Position numbers and translations under genes: made by a program. Below the pieces are notes generated by a model that was not told the origin of the DNA, did not search any database, and was given only the letters and a program-made list of their open reading frames with translations. A DNA stretch of 64,000 nt from Lycorma delicatula. Lineage: Eukaryota > Arthropoda > Insecta > Hemiptera > Fulgoridae. Below, in pieces: positions 1 to 13,900 of the stretch (position 1 is the stretch's first letter; the number at the start of each line of letters is the position of its first letter). The stretch lies in assembly GCF_047948215.1 (NCBI RefSeq), contig NC_134456.1, positions 200,086,034 through 200,150,033 on the forward strand. Direction: 5' to 3'.

Positions 1-2090
1 CATAATTCAAATAAATAGTAGTCATTGTTCAGCCATAATAAATACAATTTAACAAAATCTTTAAATTTTACATTATAAAATGTTACACTGAATACGCTAT
101 GATTTGTTGAGTATATACATGATGGTAATATGAAGCGTAGATGAAGACTGAACAATACAATAAATTAGATAGATACATTGTTAGTATAAAATATCAGCTG
201 GTAACTTAGGCCAGCTGAATATAAACAAGGTAATAATAAAAAGAAAGAGACAGTTTATATATTTATTTATCTTTACAAATGAATAAGAAGAAAAAAAGAC
301 ATGAGTCGTAACAGTTCTTTTTGTTCTAAGGAACCCTTAGAAACAATCTATAAGCAAACGACTGAAAAAAATATTTTAAACTTTTTATTGATTTATAATG
401 TTTATTTGTGCGTATGCATGCGTACAGTCTGTGTAATAATTAAATACGGTTAAAGGCTTTGGAATACAGAATTCGGAATTGAAGAAATATCTTTTCAAAA
501 GTAGTTGTATTCTAAAACCTGTTATAACTAGATGAAGGTTAAGTTGTCATTAAGCTGTTTGGTTATCCAATAAATAATTCTAATAATATAAATTTGAAAC
601 TGTTTTGAAATATTAATATAACTCTTTCTTTTCTGAAAGATGAAAAAGAATACATTAAAATAATAAGGTGTCAACTTAAACTGCGGTTGCTGATTCTCAA
701 CGTAGGATTTATTTCTTCTTGAAATTAAATAATAGACATTCATCTTCAGAATGAAATTAATAAAACATATTCTTTTCATATCTTGTATGTCCTTATTTTA
801 GAAATATTTTCCTCATCAATGATTCCGGGATATTAATGTCTGCGGCTAAATTGTTATACATTTTTTTTTAGGTATTTTTTTTTCTAAATTATCCCACGTA
901 AATTTTTTGGTATGTAGTAACAATTAGGATAATAAATAATGTTTAATATGAATGAATATTCCAGTAAGTAACTTTTTAATGGTCTAGTGTACTTTAAGTT
1001 ATAGGTTATTATTAGTTATTTCTCTGTGTTACAATAATTTTACAATTACTAAAAATACCAAATTTCAGTCAGTATTTATATGACAATTAAAAGTGAAAAC
1101 TCCGTACAATTTTTATTTTTAAAAATTATAAAACTGCTACAGTTTTACCAGAATTCCTAACAAAGTTGTAAAAAGTATTGAATGAAATGTGATAAAATTC
1201 TTTGAAATGGAAGTTTTTTGAAATGGAAGTTTTTTAAAATGTATTTTCAAGTTGTTTTGATACCTTTACTGATGAAATGGTGTCAAATTTAATTAAAATT
1301 CTTTTTTAATTAATCATTTAATTTTCTATTGGTTTTTTTATTAATTATTAAATACTTTGATAAATACAAGTTTTATTAAATTAACTTAAGGGCACATAAT
1401 TTATAAATTGGAGAATTGAATAAAAATCTATAATAAAAATCTTTCTTTTAATTATTTAAATCTTGTTTTGCTTATATCAATCATTTTCCTTGTAAAGAAT
1501 TTTCTGCACAATTGTGACACCACCAATAATTTTTAATTTTTCTTAAAAAAATGAAATAAACTTGTTAAATTAAATTATAACTTTTTAAGTTAAATAAACT
1601 TTTTAAATTAAAAAAAAAAAATATTTTTTTTAATAAATATTAGCCATAATACATCTAAAAAATTAATCATATTTAACTTGGCTCATGATATTGATGTTCT
1701 TTATGTACGAAATTTTCTCCCTATTCAATACAAAATCTAGGAAATGGAATACTGCGTATTTATCATTATGATTTCTGTACTCCTGTTTCCAGAAAATTGA
1801 TTTCTATTAGGTAAATTTGACTAAGTGTATGGAAAACCCCTAATAAAACATTCTGATAGATTAAAATCCTAAACAATAAGCATTCCTATTATTTTTGCCA
1901 CCTTCAATTGAAATGACCAACGGCTACAATAATCATCTATATTTTAAAATTCGGAAGAAAACAAATTCTACGGTAGAAGCGTAGCGAAGCACCCTCCATA
2001 GAACTATTTATGATTTACTATTTTTTTCTAAAAGAACAATACCTTAATATAATAAGACTTACTGTTTCATTAAGAATTTGAAAATGTGTG
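1..2090. other. AT-rich spacer
   Basis: No gene or transposon domain is recognisable. The stretch is rich in A/T runs and holds a direct 16-bp micro-duplication at 1204-1235. The short open frame at 528-779 on the minus strand has AT-driven composition (Phe, Ile, Asn, Tyr, Lys) and no known motif, so I treat it as chance. Confidence 0.6.
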
Positions 2091-2094
2091 AAAG

Positions 2095-2385
2095 TTATTG
2101 TACTTTCACGCGGCCAGTGTCGTGATTATATAAGTTCTTTTAGAATTCACTGTATTATCCTTTAGTAAGATTAGTTCGCGTGGCCGAGTAGATAAAGATT
2201 ACATCGTGCTGAACGCGTTTTCCCTTCAAGGACAAATAAGTATAGTACAAAGGATTGCATGACGAACGTTTTGTGTCCGCATGACTGATATCCTATTTTC
2301 ATACTGATCCTGCCAATGGCTACCGACGTAATCACGATTCCTCTGTACTTACATTAAGTCCTACTATTATTATTATTATTACACA
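2095..2385 (+). repeat. Possible tRNA-Leu/Ser-related SINE
   Basis: A GC-richer patch in AT-rich DNA contains GTGGCCGAGTAGATAAAG near 2174-2191, which resembles the box A of class II (Leu/Ser) tRNAs. It ends in an (ATT)n run at about 2365-2381, as many SINE tails do. A convincing box B and flanking duplications were not found, and no second copy was seen in the window, so the call is weak. An unrelated repeat with chance box A similarity is the main alternative. Confidence 0.3.
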
Positions 2386-2389
2386 AAAT

Positions 2390-4790
2390 AATTAATTATG
2401 AAGATCGGTCTTCTTTTATCCCGATAATTATTACTATAGTTTTTCTTTCTATCGTTGATGGTATTAGTTGACGAATCATTTACAATTACTATCTTCTTTT
2501 GGAATTTACTTATCTTAAATTCATCTTATAACTACTTTGAATCTCTGCTTTTGAAATAAAAATACTTCTTATATTTTCAACATAGACAACACATGATGCT
2601 GTTTACCCAAGTAAATCTCGTTGCCATGCTAGACGCTAAATTTAATTGTTAATCAGCGGTTATTGCCAACCTATGAAAAAATAAAAATTTTTAATATATT
2701 TTAGGAGGATGGCTTCCAAATTTATTTATATAATTTTTAACATTTGTATGTAAATTGTTCTGTTTAAAATCGTATCACAATTCCGATCCAGTTTGTATGT
2801 TTTTATTTCTTTATTGAAGTTGTACTTTTCAAATTTATTTTTAATTCCGATAGATGTTATTTACATAATTTTTCTCAGAATTAAGTTCTCTACAAAAAAA
2901 ATTAGAAATTTGTATTTATTCATTGGTAAATTAATTTTTATTCAAACCTAAAAACGTGTATCTTCCGACAAAACGTTTTCGTGTTTTACTTCGTTTTTCT
3001 TAAATCCTAAGCAATATAAGGATCAGGATATAGTAAGCAATATAAGGATACAGTAGGATCAGGAACCTACTTTTATTCAATTTCACAGATCAAAAGCAAT
3101 AAGAAACTAACAAATTTATTCCTCAATTATTACAAGAATTTTAGTACGGTTTAATTTCATAGTTGAAGGAGAAAACAGGACTAAATGTTTCGTGAGCAGA
3201 AATTCGCTAACGAACCGTTTTCTGACCTATGTTTGTATGAATTTTTTTCTTATTTTTTACTATAAATCATCTCCTGACAGATTGTCGTGCAATTTGGAAC
3301 CACTCTGTATATATATATATATATATATAAATATATATGTTATGTATTATATTATATATGTGATATAATTTACCTGATTCCTACAAAAAAAAAATAAAAA
3401 AATTATGTATGTATTAAATGTTTAATTAACAAAAAAAGAAAAAATTGCAACACAAGTTAAGATAAGGTTATTTCGCATGCAATGTATTGTGCGTCAGTGT
3501 TTAAGATGTCTTGTTCGATAGAATTTAAATATGGCTTTTTCTCAGAAAAATATCATTTTTTATTATTTTTATTTGAACTAGTACATGTGTGAATGGCTGA
3601 AAAATCAGAAAAATGAAGAAGAGATGTTGGTATTTTCTTAATTTCAGCCATATTTATGTTGCCACTTAAACCCTTTTAACGTAACTACAAAATATCTCAT
3701 TAAAAGTGAACATGCTTAGAAGAAAAGAAAGAATTTTTACGAAATAGAAAGTACGATAAAAGCTAAATTTTTTCTAAATTTTAAGGAAATTCAATTACTG
3801 TCCTTGAAGAATGTGATTTAAACAAACAGTGCAATTTATCTGTAGTTAAAAACAAGTATTTTTAAAATAATTTTAGACATTTAAAAAAGTTCAATAATTA
3901 TTATCTTATCGTTGCTTTTGATTAGAGTAACAAATTTGAAATAAAAAAATACTATATTTTTCAATCGTAAACGATTTATGTAATGAACAAATGTTTAATA
4001 AGACGAATAACTTAAAATTCTGGAAAAATAATTGTGATTTTGACGTCATGTTGCCTTAGAATAGGATGGTTTTGGAGGGATGAATACAGCGAACCTTTTC
4101 AGACATTCAAGTACTATGTACCGCTTAAAAATAATCTTATCGATCTTACAATTTGTAGACCATGTAAACTCATCGCTTTATGATGTTTTGTCAACTACGA
4201 TGTTACTAAAGTTTTTTTTAGCATTTGTACAGTACTTTATGTATTACTTCTATTACATCACAAAAATAAATTATGTTCTCTATTATTTATTTTCATATTT
4301 TTTTCTAAAATATCGAAAAAAAAGTATTTTAAATCAGTAAAAGTTAAAAATATTTTCTGATATTCAAGATTATCCTATTTAACAAAAACGATACTTAAAA
4401 GGTAGTACATTCAAAGTAGTACTTAAAAGGTAATACGGTATACATAAAGCATATTTTTATGATTTTTTATTCAGCTGTGTTTAATTTACAGTCGGCTCCA
4501 ATTTACCGGAACCATATGTAAATTTGAATAGAAAAAATGATATGCAGAGAGCGGTTCAGTGCAATTACTCAAATGAATGTTTATGTATACAATGTATACG
4601 TATCTTATACAGTATACATAAATATATAATCAACATAGATAAGTACATAAAAGGATGAGTTCAAGGAACATTGATGAAGTTCAGATCATAAAAAGAAAGA
4701 AAACACCAAAAAATACCACAAAGAATGACTAATTAAACAAAAAACCTAAATTTTCACAATGCACAACAAACTAGGGTAGCTTATTCACCT
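2390..4790. other. AT-rich spacer with (TA)n and micro-duplications
   Basis: No gene is recognised. It contains a (TA)n microsatellite at about 3309-3340 and a direct duplication of a 16-bp word at 3008-3023 and 3034-3049. The 86-codon frame at 4080-4340 is dominated by Phe, Tyr, Leu and Ile and shows no family resemblance; I consider it a chance frame. Confidence 0.6.
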
Positions 4791-4804
4791 CAAATCTCGA
4801 AAAC

Positions 4805-6700
4805 TTACTGATTTAATATATGCAATCGTTTTAGGCGCCTTACGTTCTCGCTGTTAATCAGGAGGTTAACCGCGAACCACTTCACGTAATTGTTAAGGCT
4901 CACATTGTGTCTTGTTTCGAATCGCCGTATCTCCTCTCCAGCGGTCGGCAAACCCAGATAATCGTGTATTTCAGAGTTTTTTTTCAAACCAATTCGCTTC
5001 TGTTATATTTTTCAGTAGTTTATTCTGGAATCGCTGTAGGACTTCGATGTTGCATTCTCTTGTCCTGCCTCATTCTTGGATTCCGTAGGTCCAAAACGGT
5101 TTCAGGACCACTGACTACAGCAATAGCTTGTTATGTAATGAAAGTTACGACCGCCTCCCTAACAACCACAACTCCCTGAACTTAAGTGCACTTAACCTCC
5201 TTGAAGTACATCTTCTTGAACTTAATGTTAAGCTGCTTCCTTTTCTCCCCGATATGAATCCTCTACGTCAGACAGTGATCCAGAAGCATTCCTACGTATT
5301 GTACGCTGTAAACAAGCGGAATGGAAACACCATTAAGTTGAACTCGCTTAAGTTGAATCCCTCCTCACTACAATCGTAACATGAGTAAACTTAGCCGGAT
5401 TAACCTTCCCTTTAGCTCGCCGTTCGTTAATTAGATTCAGTAGTTTGCAGTTTAGCAGAAGCTACAACAGAGTCAGCATCCATGCCAGGAATGCCATGTC
5501 ATTAGCAAACAATGCAACTGTGATGTCCTCTGGAGTGTGGAGTTCCGCAGTGAAGAGTATAGAACCGGCTCCAGAACTGAGGAACCGACCTTGAGGAATA
5601 TCCCACTCAGTATCAAAAAATTCTGACAAGTCTTGATTGCACTTCACCTGGGAACAAACGTCCTCCCAGGTAGCTATGTAGAATCAAATGATACGGTTGA
5701 GGAAGGCTCCTTTTCAATTTACAGAGCAAACTAGGAAGTCTGATCTTAACAAAGGTCATCGCAACCAGTCTTGATGACCTGACAGTTCGGCTACCAATTC
5801 CACCTGCTGGCTGAGCTCCATGCGCTACACCCCACCCCTAAAGTGCAGCTGCGCACTCGCACTGCAGCCTTTCCCGATCCAGGCCCTTAGGTTATAGCGA
5901 CCCGAATCTTGTACTCTTAGACGGCCTTCATAAGCAATCTCACCTCCCTTGTCGTGTCTCCCTGTCTTCTGTGCCTATTCTCTGATGACGACCGCCAAGC
6001 TGCCTCCTGCAAGATTACGGTGAAGAAATGCGTCGCATTATCTATATCAGCACTAATTTTCAACTGAATAGACACACCTAGCTTTTCCTCAATCCAACTC
6101 TGATAGGAGCCCCAACCGCTCCTCTTATTGTGCAGGACAGGCGGTTTGTTTTTTTTTTTTTACCACCTAATGGTAAGAAGTATGACTGAATGATCAGACG
6201 TTGAATCAAAGCTATTCCTAATTTCAGTATACATCAGCGAAATACCTGAGGTGACAAAAATTTATAATAAGACTAGGACCTTCGTCGGATCCCACGGCCA
6301 GTACGTAGGTTGCATCCCAGAAATGACATTCAGGCGCATACTGGTCATTTTAAAACTCTCCCCCGAGTAGTTATGAGCCGGTAGATTCAGAGAGGATGCT
6401 TTGCATTCCGATCACCTCCCGCAGTAATACGGGTAGCCAGCGTTGAAAGAAATTCAGAAAAAGTCATCGCTGATCACATGGTGGGAAGGAAAATAAACCG
6501 CAGATGATCTTTAACGTCCAATCCAGCCGTGTTAACAATCCTGAGGAATCTAGTAATGAATGGATTTTGGCAATCACAGCTTATCAGGTTACCTATCTCC
6601 TGTTCATGGAACTCTGTATTTAGATGTTAGCTCCTCCAGTTTATCCTTAGGAGCGTCGCATATATTGCTCTCAACAGCCGCAGCAACGTTCTCGGACGAG
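4805..6700 (-). pseudogene. Jockey-like non-LTR retrotransposon ORF2, decayed
   Basis: Reading right to left, pieces of a Jockey-clade pol appear in order but in shifting frames. About 6460-6160 gives the end of an AP endonuclease, including the words GDRNAKHPL and SDHSVILLT. About 6150-5890 gives the linker region. About 5760-5450 gives reverse transcriptase with IPQGRFLSS and a catalytic box reading FANDMAFLA, where FADD is expected; the first Asp is replaced by Asn. About 4987-4805 gives the typical Jockey C-terminus, NLLINSENVRRLKRLHILN. The region between endonuclease and RT motif B is shorter than in intact family members, implying an internal deletion. The element is inactive. The same C-terminal family recurs at 56.0-56.4 kb. 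Confidence 0.85.
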
Positions 6701-6729
6701 TGTTAGAATGGTTGTTCAAATTCCTAATT

Positions 6730-8989
6730 GTTTTTCAAAATTCCTAATTGTTTAAAACAGTAATCATTTCTGACAGAAATAAAATTATTTTTCTTCCGTT
6801 TTTTTCAGTTCTGTGAAAGTAAAATAATTTAGTTTATTTCTAAATGAATTAGTAAAAATTAAGAAAGAAGTATAAATAAAAACCCAACTTTTTTTTAAAC
6901 AGAAGATCACAAAACAAGTTGATACAAACAGAGATTCCATGATCTAATACTTTATAGGTAGCAATACTTTCCCACTGTTATACGGTATAACAATTTCCAA
7001 TGTAAAAATACACCCCGTTAATAATTTAGAAAAACATTAAATCAAAGCTCTAAATACAAATTAAAATTTCTAACATTCACTCGAATATTTACTCTTCATA
7101 AAGATGTCAAAATAAATTTGGTAGTAACAAAACACAACTTTTTTTTCAGTAATAACTTTGTGTAATTATATTGTAATAATTTAGTCAATTTAGACAAGTG
7201 AAACAAAACAGAAGAAGCAAGGGTGTAATAAAACACGTTGATGAATGGCATTGTTGAAATTAAATACTACTGTTTATCATTTATAAAAAGACACAAAAGA
7301 ATAACCTTTGATTGTTTTTTAATTTTTTTTATTGTATTTTCTAATTTATATTTATGTTAGTTAATGAAGAAACTTAAATATGTTAATTTATGACTTGGAA
7401 TAGATAAAAATCAGACTTTTTAGATAAAGATCTCAGTATTAAGATTTAATACAAAGATGTTAGCACCTTTGTTTAAAAGGTAAAACCAACGCGCGTTGGT
7501 AACTGCAGCGTATACTAGCTGGAACTGTAATTAGAAAGCACCTGTGTCTTAAGGCATCTAGAATGCTAAATCACAAAACTCTTGACTGCTCTAAGAGTCT
7601 GTCTCTTTTCATCTTAAACACATTTCTTAATTTCTGTCTTTATCTAAGTCTTTTATTCTTGTATTACATTATTTTAATTACAATTTATATTCTTCTTTCT
7701 TTTAACTTGAAATACAAATTAATTTAACGCTAGAGAAATTTCAAGTTATGTGTGGTGAAGTAATTAAGCAGAACATATATAATACCCACACTCATATAAT
7801 AACATAGGGTTTTAAATGCAGCAAAATTACTTTCATTGTACGCGGCCAATTTACATGGTGTGTAACTCATTTATTAAATAAATCTTTATAAATATTCATT
7901 TATAACTTTGTTAATTATGTTTAATTAAACAGTTCTGTGCATAAATATAATTTATAACCGATATCATTTTATAAAGTGAATAAATTGAGCGATTAAATAA
8001 TTTTAGATAATATTTAAATTCATTACGTTAACAACAAATTAATTAAAATGAAAGTAAGACTTCTCAAAGTTTATTACTCTGTAATAAAAAATATAGTTCA
8101 ATACATATAATCAGGGTATATTCTGTTAAGACCAGTTGGTACACAGACGTTAGTAGTGGGAAGTATCTTCAATCGAGAAGTATATAGCAGTAGCCGGTTC
8201 CTTTCCTCTCTCAGAATCTCATATTGCCAGATAAATGAATATTCCAATATGCACTCAAAATTTTTAGAATTTTATATCCGCTGAGTTTTGCCTAAAAATT
8301 AATAAACAAAGCTACGTACTGACTGCTGAATCTGTTAACGTATAATATAAATACATTAATATAAAACGCAATTTTGTCAGCAAAAATTTATTTTGTAATT
8401 TTAAATTATACAACACAATTAATAGAATAAATAAGCAGGGTGATTATTGTACTTGAAAATTCATTTACCGTAGTTAGAGAATGAATCAACGAATCCTTCC
8501 TGAAGTGGAAGGTTTCCAATTTCCGAGCCAAAGGAAATTCTTATAAATCATTTAACTTTATTAAATTCAGTATTGCTATTTTTAATTTATCATCTTAAAT
8601 TATAAAATTCATACATCCTATAATTATTTTTAATATATTATGAATTGAATTACGGTTTATTATATTGCACTGAAATTATTGTTTTTTAATAATAATAATA
8701 ATAATAATAGAAAAAAAAGAATTAATGTTAATATGACTTTTATTTCAATTTAGTTATCAAAAATTATGACGCTTGATAACCGTACAAAAAAGACTTAAAA
8801 ATATAATTTTCTTCATTTTTATATAAATACAAACGAACGATTTTTTTGTTGGCGAATTATTAACAAAACAATGCGAAAAGAAAAATTTTTTATTCCAAAA
8901 GCTTTTTTAGAAAGATTTTTTAGAAAATTATAATAGACAACTCAGGTGTTTCTTCTTCTGTCAGCTGAACGAGAGATATAACAAACAAT
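6730..8989. other. AT-rich spacer with one GC-rich palindrome
   Basis: No gene recognised. A perfect 16-bp palindrome, ACCAACGCGCGTTGGT, lies at 7485-7500 within a slightly GC-richer patch (about 7440-7610). Short trinucleotide (AAT)n runs occur near 8690-8708. Otherwise nothing stands out. Confidence 0.6.
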
Positions 8990-9012
8990 TATGAATTGAT
9001 TTTTTTTTTTTC

Positions 9013-9440
9013 CCCCTACTCCCTCGGGCCGGTTATCCATTTAAGTATACGCAGCCCGAGGAAGTGTCCTTTTACTCAAAGGAGGCCTCCCCACCCACCG
9101 ACTGTATGTCCGGCACGGTAGGTCAGCCCCCCCGGTCGGATCTTTTCTTTTTGTTTTCTCTACATTGCCTGCCTCAAATCCCCAGGGCAGGAACCGAGTC
9201 CGACTATGCCGTCCCCAGCCCCAGCCCCGGGAACCGGGTCTCGGTCTTTTGGTGTTGCCTGCCTCTAACCCCGCAGAAGGTAGGCCAGGCCCGACTATGT
9301 CGTTCCTAACCACCAACTACGAAGCCGGGTCTCGGTCTTTACATTCCCAGTCCGATCTCGTAACGCCTACTTGCGGTCGTAGGTTTCATAAAGAGACAAT
9401 ACTCATGAATATCCTAGTTCTACAATTACTTCAGTCTTTA
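9013..9440 (-). repeat. GC-rich R1-like 3' UTR with internal sub-repeats
   Basis: This block is far more GC-rich than its surroundings. On the minus strand it contains degenerate repeats built from the words GAGACCCGG, GACGGCATAGTCG and GAGGCAGGCAA, followed by a terminal block with GGGGGGGCTGACCTACCGTG and GCGTATACTTAAATGGAT. The same order of words is found at 37.2-37.5 kb on the plus strand, so the two copies belong to one family or closely related subfamilies. Open frames on either strand here (for example 9041-9316 and 9064-9482) are by-products of GC richness. Confidence 0.75.
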
Positions 9441-10907
9441 TTAGTACCCCATACGTATTTCAGTATCATTTTTCTCTTTTAAAACTAAAAAGGAGAATTT
9501 TTCAAAATTATTCCAATTTTGTCTAGAACTCAATATGAAGCTAATTAGTTCCTCGGGTGTGAGATTCTGTATTCCCGTGCGAAACCTATGTGTTGTCCAT
9601 ATATCGCATTCAAATATTTTATGCTCAGCTGTGTCATCGCGTTCACAGTACCGACAACGTGGAGAGCTTCTTTTGCCAAAAAGCGGAATAAATATTGCTC
9701 GAAATTTCCATGTCCAGAGAACATCTGAGAGACATAGTAGCTGACCTCGCCATGCTTTCGTTTGACCCATTGGCTAATGTCTGAGATCAACCTTTTTGTT
9801 CACATAGCCCCCTCATGGTGATTCCATCTACGCTGCCATGCCTGCATAACCACTTCAGAAGCTTCATCCCGTTCCATGCCCTGAAAGCGAAGCCAGCGTT
9901 CCAAGACCTGGAGTTCTATGGGTTTTGTGGACGCCAGAACGCACGCCGTCTCATAAGATATTGTGCGGTATCCGAACATCACCCCAACTAGAGCCTGTCT
10001 ATGTAGACTCCTCAATAGTTTAGCATTCCTTTACGTGAATATGGCTCTATACCAAACAGGTGCAGCATACAATAAAGCCGAGGTGCATGCGGAGACTAAA
10101 ACCCTACGTTTAGATAGCCTACGTTTAGATCGGCCAGCTAATAGCCTTATGAGGGCTTATAGTAATCCTTCGACTCTCTCGCATATATATACTATATGCG
10201 CACTAAAACTCAAGGTTTTATCAATTATCACTTCCAGATATTTAGCCTGATTGACACGTTCAAGCCTATGTTCCCCTATCTTAAGTTCAAGATCTCGCAG
10301 CCGTCTCCTTCCCGCCAACATAATATATTGACTTTTATCTACTGAAAGTGTTAATCCTTTGTCGGTTAGCCAGTTATTTAAGATATCTAGAGTATCATTG
10401 CTCCTTTGTTCGAGGACATCTTCTGATCTCGCAGAGGTGAGTATCGCTAAATCATCGCATAGGCCACTATTTCCGTCTCTTCAGGTAGCTGTAGTCTTAA
10501 TACATCGTCAATGACCAGTAGCCAAAGTAACGGTCCCAGTACTGACCCTTGGGGGACACCACCATGAACTTGGTATCGTATGTCACCATCAAGCGTGCTA
10601 ACCGTAGTCCATCTTTCAGACTGGTATTCGGAGATCTGTCTCCTAATGTAAGGGCTTATTCGCCTTCTGACTAAAGCCGCCATGATGGAGTCCCACTGGA
10701 CGGTCCCAAAAGCTTTTCTAATGTCAAGCATAACCAGTAAAGGAATCTTCCTGGTGCGCCATGTTCCAGCCTTGACTGTTATAGCCCAGCTAGTTATATT
10801 TTCAATCACCTGAAGCGTTGATTTGCCACGCCTGAACCCATACTGGTTGTTATGAATACCCCGCCTGTCTCTAACTCAAACAGTAACCTTTCTGCAATCA
10901 ATTTCTC
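9441..10907 (-). pseudogene. R1-like ORF2, RT and C-terminal region, broken
   Basis: Reading right to left: RT palm sequence with LLVMLDIRKAFGTVQW (motif A) and GGVPQGSVLGPLLW (motif B) lies in one frame over 10809-10447. At 10451-10461 the catalytic YADD codons have lost one base, so the frame breaks inside the active site and continues as LAILTSARSED in the next frame. The thumb follows (KYLEVIIDKTLSFSAHI), then FGYRTISYETACVLAS near 9950 and a C-terminal zinc-finger-like region with NAMTQLSIKYLNAIY. Several later frameshifts are present. R1-clade proteins normally run about 1000 residues; only the 3' half is here. No activity is possible. Confidence 0.85.
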
Positions 10908-10917
10908 TATGAATTCA

Positions 10918-13900
10918 TATTAGATTAAATAAAAAGGTTTTTTACATATATATATTTATTTTTCAAAGAATAACACGTGGATTTATTTTGTTTTTTGTTT
11001 TTTCAATAGACTATTGTGATCTCTTGAATCTTTGTGATCCCAATTAATGCAAGTATATTTATATAGTCCTTTTATGCGTATGTAGTTAATTTATATAAAT
11101 GTTTATTTATTTATGTATGTACGCTTTACTGAGGATGTTTGCTGGAGCCTCTCTTCACGTGCTTTTATTAATGCAATTTACTTGTGGTTCCTTAATTGGA
11201 ACCGATTTTAAATAGACGATTTGTGAGAAAAAAAATTCCATTCAAATACAATAATATTAACTTAATAAAATATTTATAACAGCCAATACTTGATTTCTTA
11301 AAAAAACAACCAAAACATAAATATAATATTATAAAATATTTATATTCATCAGAACAAAAACAGGACAAGTGTGATGATAATGAAAACCTGTAAAAGGTGC
11401 TAGTGTTCTTTTAATTTATAAAGCGATTAATTTCCCTTCTACACTATTCTAAATGTTTGAGAAGAATTGCGAATTGCCCTTAAAATAAATAATATAATTT
11501 TTTTACTTATGAAGTAACATTCTACAACATAGGCGGAAGCCAGAGCTTTTTCCTTTAGGAGACTTTTAGGCCAATTCTTTTAGATATTATTGATTGCTTA
11601 TCTAAAAATCACTAAAATCACTTTTGTGACTCTACTTAAATAAACTAGACAGCAGCATGAATCTCAGAAAAATCATAGAAAAAGCTATGAAGTATAAAAT
11701 ACTGGTGCAATAAGTGAAGAATTCGTTTAGATGGAAATGTATTACATCTACTACGAAAAGAAAAATATAAAATATCTTCTTATTTCTTTAAGAAGTAATT
11801 AGATTACGAAGCAAAGTTTTCCTTTAGATAATTTAACTTTTGGTCACTTTTTGTCATAATGGTTAACTTTACTTGTTTATATTTTTTTCTTATTTCTAAC
11901 AGAAAAAAAATGAAAATCTAATTTTATTACAACATGATATATCAAACCGAAATAAAAACTAAAAATAAAAATTAGATTGCTAAATGAGTAAAAGAAATAA
12001 ATTTTCAAATATAAGAAGAATATTGCCAAGGCACTAAGTAATTGAGTAAAAATTGAAAAATCATTTTGTTTTTTTACATAAATACTTCTTTTCTATTTGA
12101 TTTATTAATCTATTTTCAATTCCGCAGAAAAGATTTCTTTCTCAAACTTCGTCTTTTCAAATAGTAAGCTACTCTTAGAAGGATAGAAGGTTAAAAAAAT
12201 ATATATATATATAAAAATAAAGATTAAAATATAAACTACATAAAATTGAGAATGGAGGATCATGAAGGTATGTGAATGCTAAATGTTAATATAAAATGAA
12301 AAGAAATGAAATTCATGAAACAAGTCAAATGATCAATATAATTGCTCTGATTTAGTTCACTTTTTCACATGGACATCTCAAATATAAAGAATATGAGGTA
12401 AAATAAAAACTAGTCAAACTTAATTTCTCTAACAGTAGTGATATTTTTTACTCGTTCTCGACCGTCTCTAAATATTTATTCGATCTGTAAACACGCTTGT
12501 TTGTTAACGTTTCTTCACCAAACTGTCTTTTAAGTCTCAAAAATTTCTGTCTGGTTTACATTTTTTCTTTTTGTAAACAATTTTATAATAAAGTACGCTG
12601 TTCCACGCGTATAACAGCTTATTTCATTTTCACTCATACTTGTAAACAAATAGGTAGGTAACAACTAGATGTTGAACGAGTAGAATAAGTTAGTACTTGT
12701 TTTCGCCCATCAGGCAGTGCTACCAACATCGGCTTGCGTTTCTTTTATTTGACACCAAATTCAAAATATAATTTAAATGTTAACACTCCTCACGCAAATA
12801 AGTGTTTAGGTAATAAGACGAACGTCTAAAACGTGCGTACACACAGCATGATTTAATCTGATACGCCATAATTATTTCTCACTATGCTTATTATAACTGG
12901 TATATTTTACAAGCTTCGTATTAGTATACTTGCTTCTCATGCAAATATTCCTTATTATCTACAACAGGAAACTTGTTCAGACATTAGATATACTAACAAT
13001 TACTTAACATTACTTTCCCGGATTCAATTAAATTTTTATCCATTTAACCCTTTATTAACTTGTAAATGTTTGTAACAGTAAAACCATTCTGTTTACTGAA
13101 AGGAAATAATTCTGTAAGAGTAATAAATTTATATGACTCAAGAAAAGTACGATTTTACTGTCGAAAATTTAGAGTTATTTAATTACGTATTAAATTTGTT
13201 TTTTAAGATTAAGAAGTACATACATTCTTACAGATAAAGCAAAGTTTTTAAATGGATACCGGCAATAAATTTAAATGTTAAAATAGGTAGAAATATTCAG
13301 TTTACCAAACCAAATTCCCCATACAATTTTAAGAATTACTGTGAAAAAATAATTTATTTTAAATTTAACAAATTAGAAAAAAATTAAAATACACTTCATG
13401 CTATAACATTACTACTACAAAAAAAAGAACGATGGAATTATTCCAACTGAATTTACTTCTAGATATCTTATTACGAAGTTTAAAAAAATTAATTTTTATA
13501 TTTTTTTGGACCTTTATAATTAATAAACAAAATACTAGTGTACCGACATCGCAAAAAGCGTAAATGACTAAGATACTGACTAATCAGATAATATCATTGT
13601 TGTATAATATAGTATCATGAGTACAGAACATAATAATAATCGACTCAAAAACTGTATCGTTAAAAGTTTATAAAGCTACAGAAGATTAGAAGGAAGGGAA
13701 CATGCAGTAAGTGAATCCAAGTAGTAACAGCAAACACCAGAGCTTTGTGTTAAAAGTTCAACCTAGTCTGAGTAGACTAACCGTAAGAGTAGCCTGAACA
13801 GAGTGGAACAGCAACAGGTCCTCCCGACACGACAACCCCCTGAGCCATGTTACCCCGTAAAGTTCCAAACCCCCTCGCTAATGTCACCCTTTACAATTCT

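Larger units (their letters stand above)
9000..10907 (-). mobile_element. R1-like non-LTR retrotransposon, 5'-truncated
   Basis: The element is on the minus strand. Its poly(A) tail is the T-run at 9000-9012, followed by a GC-rich 3' UTR (9013-9440) and the 3' half of ORF2. A likely target-site duplication flanks it: TATGAATTGA at 8990-8999 and TATGAATTCA at 10908-10917 (9 of 10 match). The 5' end is cut inside reverse transcriptase, just before the words IAERLLFELE, as expected for incomplete reverse transcription during target-primed insertion. Its 3' UTR matches that of the R1-like copy at 32.5-37.5 kb. Confidence 0.85.

Noticed and set aside
4080..4340. 86-codon hydrophobic frame
   Set aside because: Phe/Tyr/Leu/Ile content follows from AT-rich sequence; no start context, homology or splice signals.
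9041..9482. Several GC-rich open frames on both strands
   Set aside because: They lie in the R1-like 3' UTR and mirror its sub-repeats.
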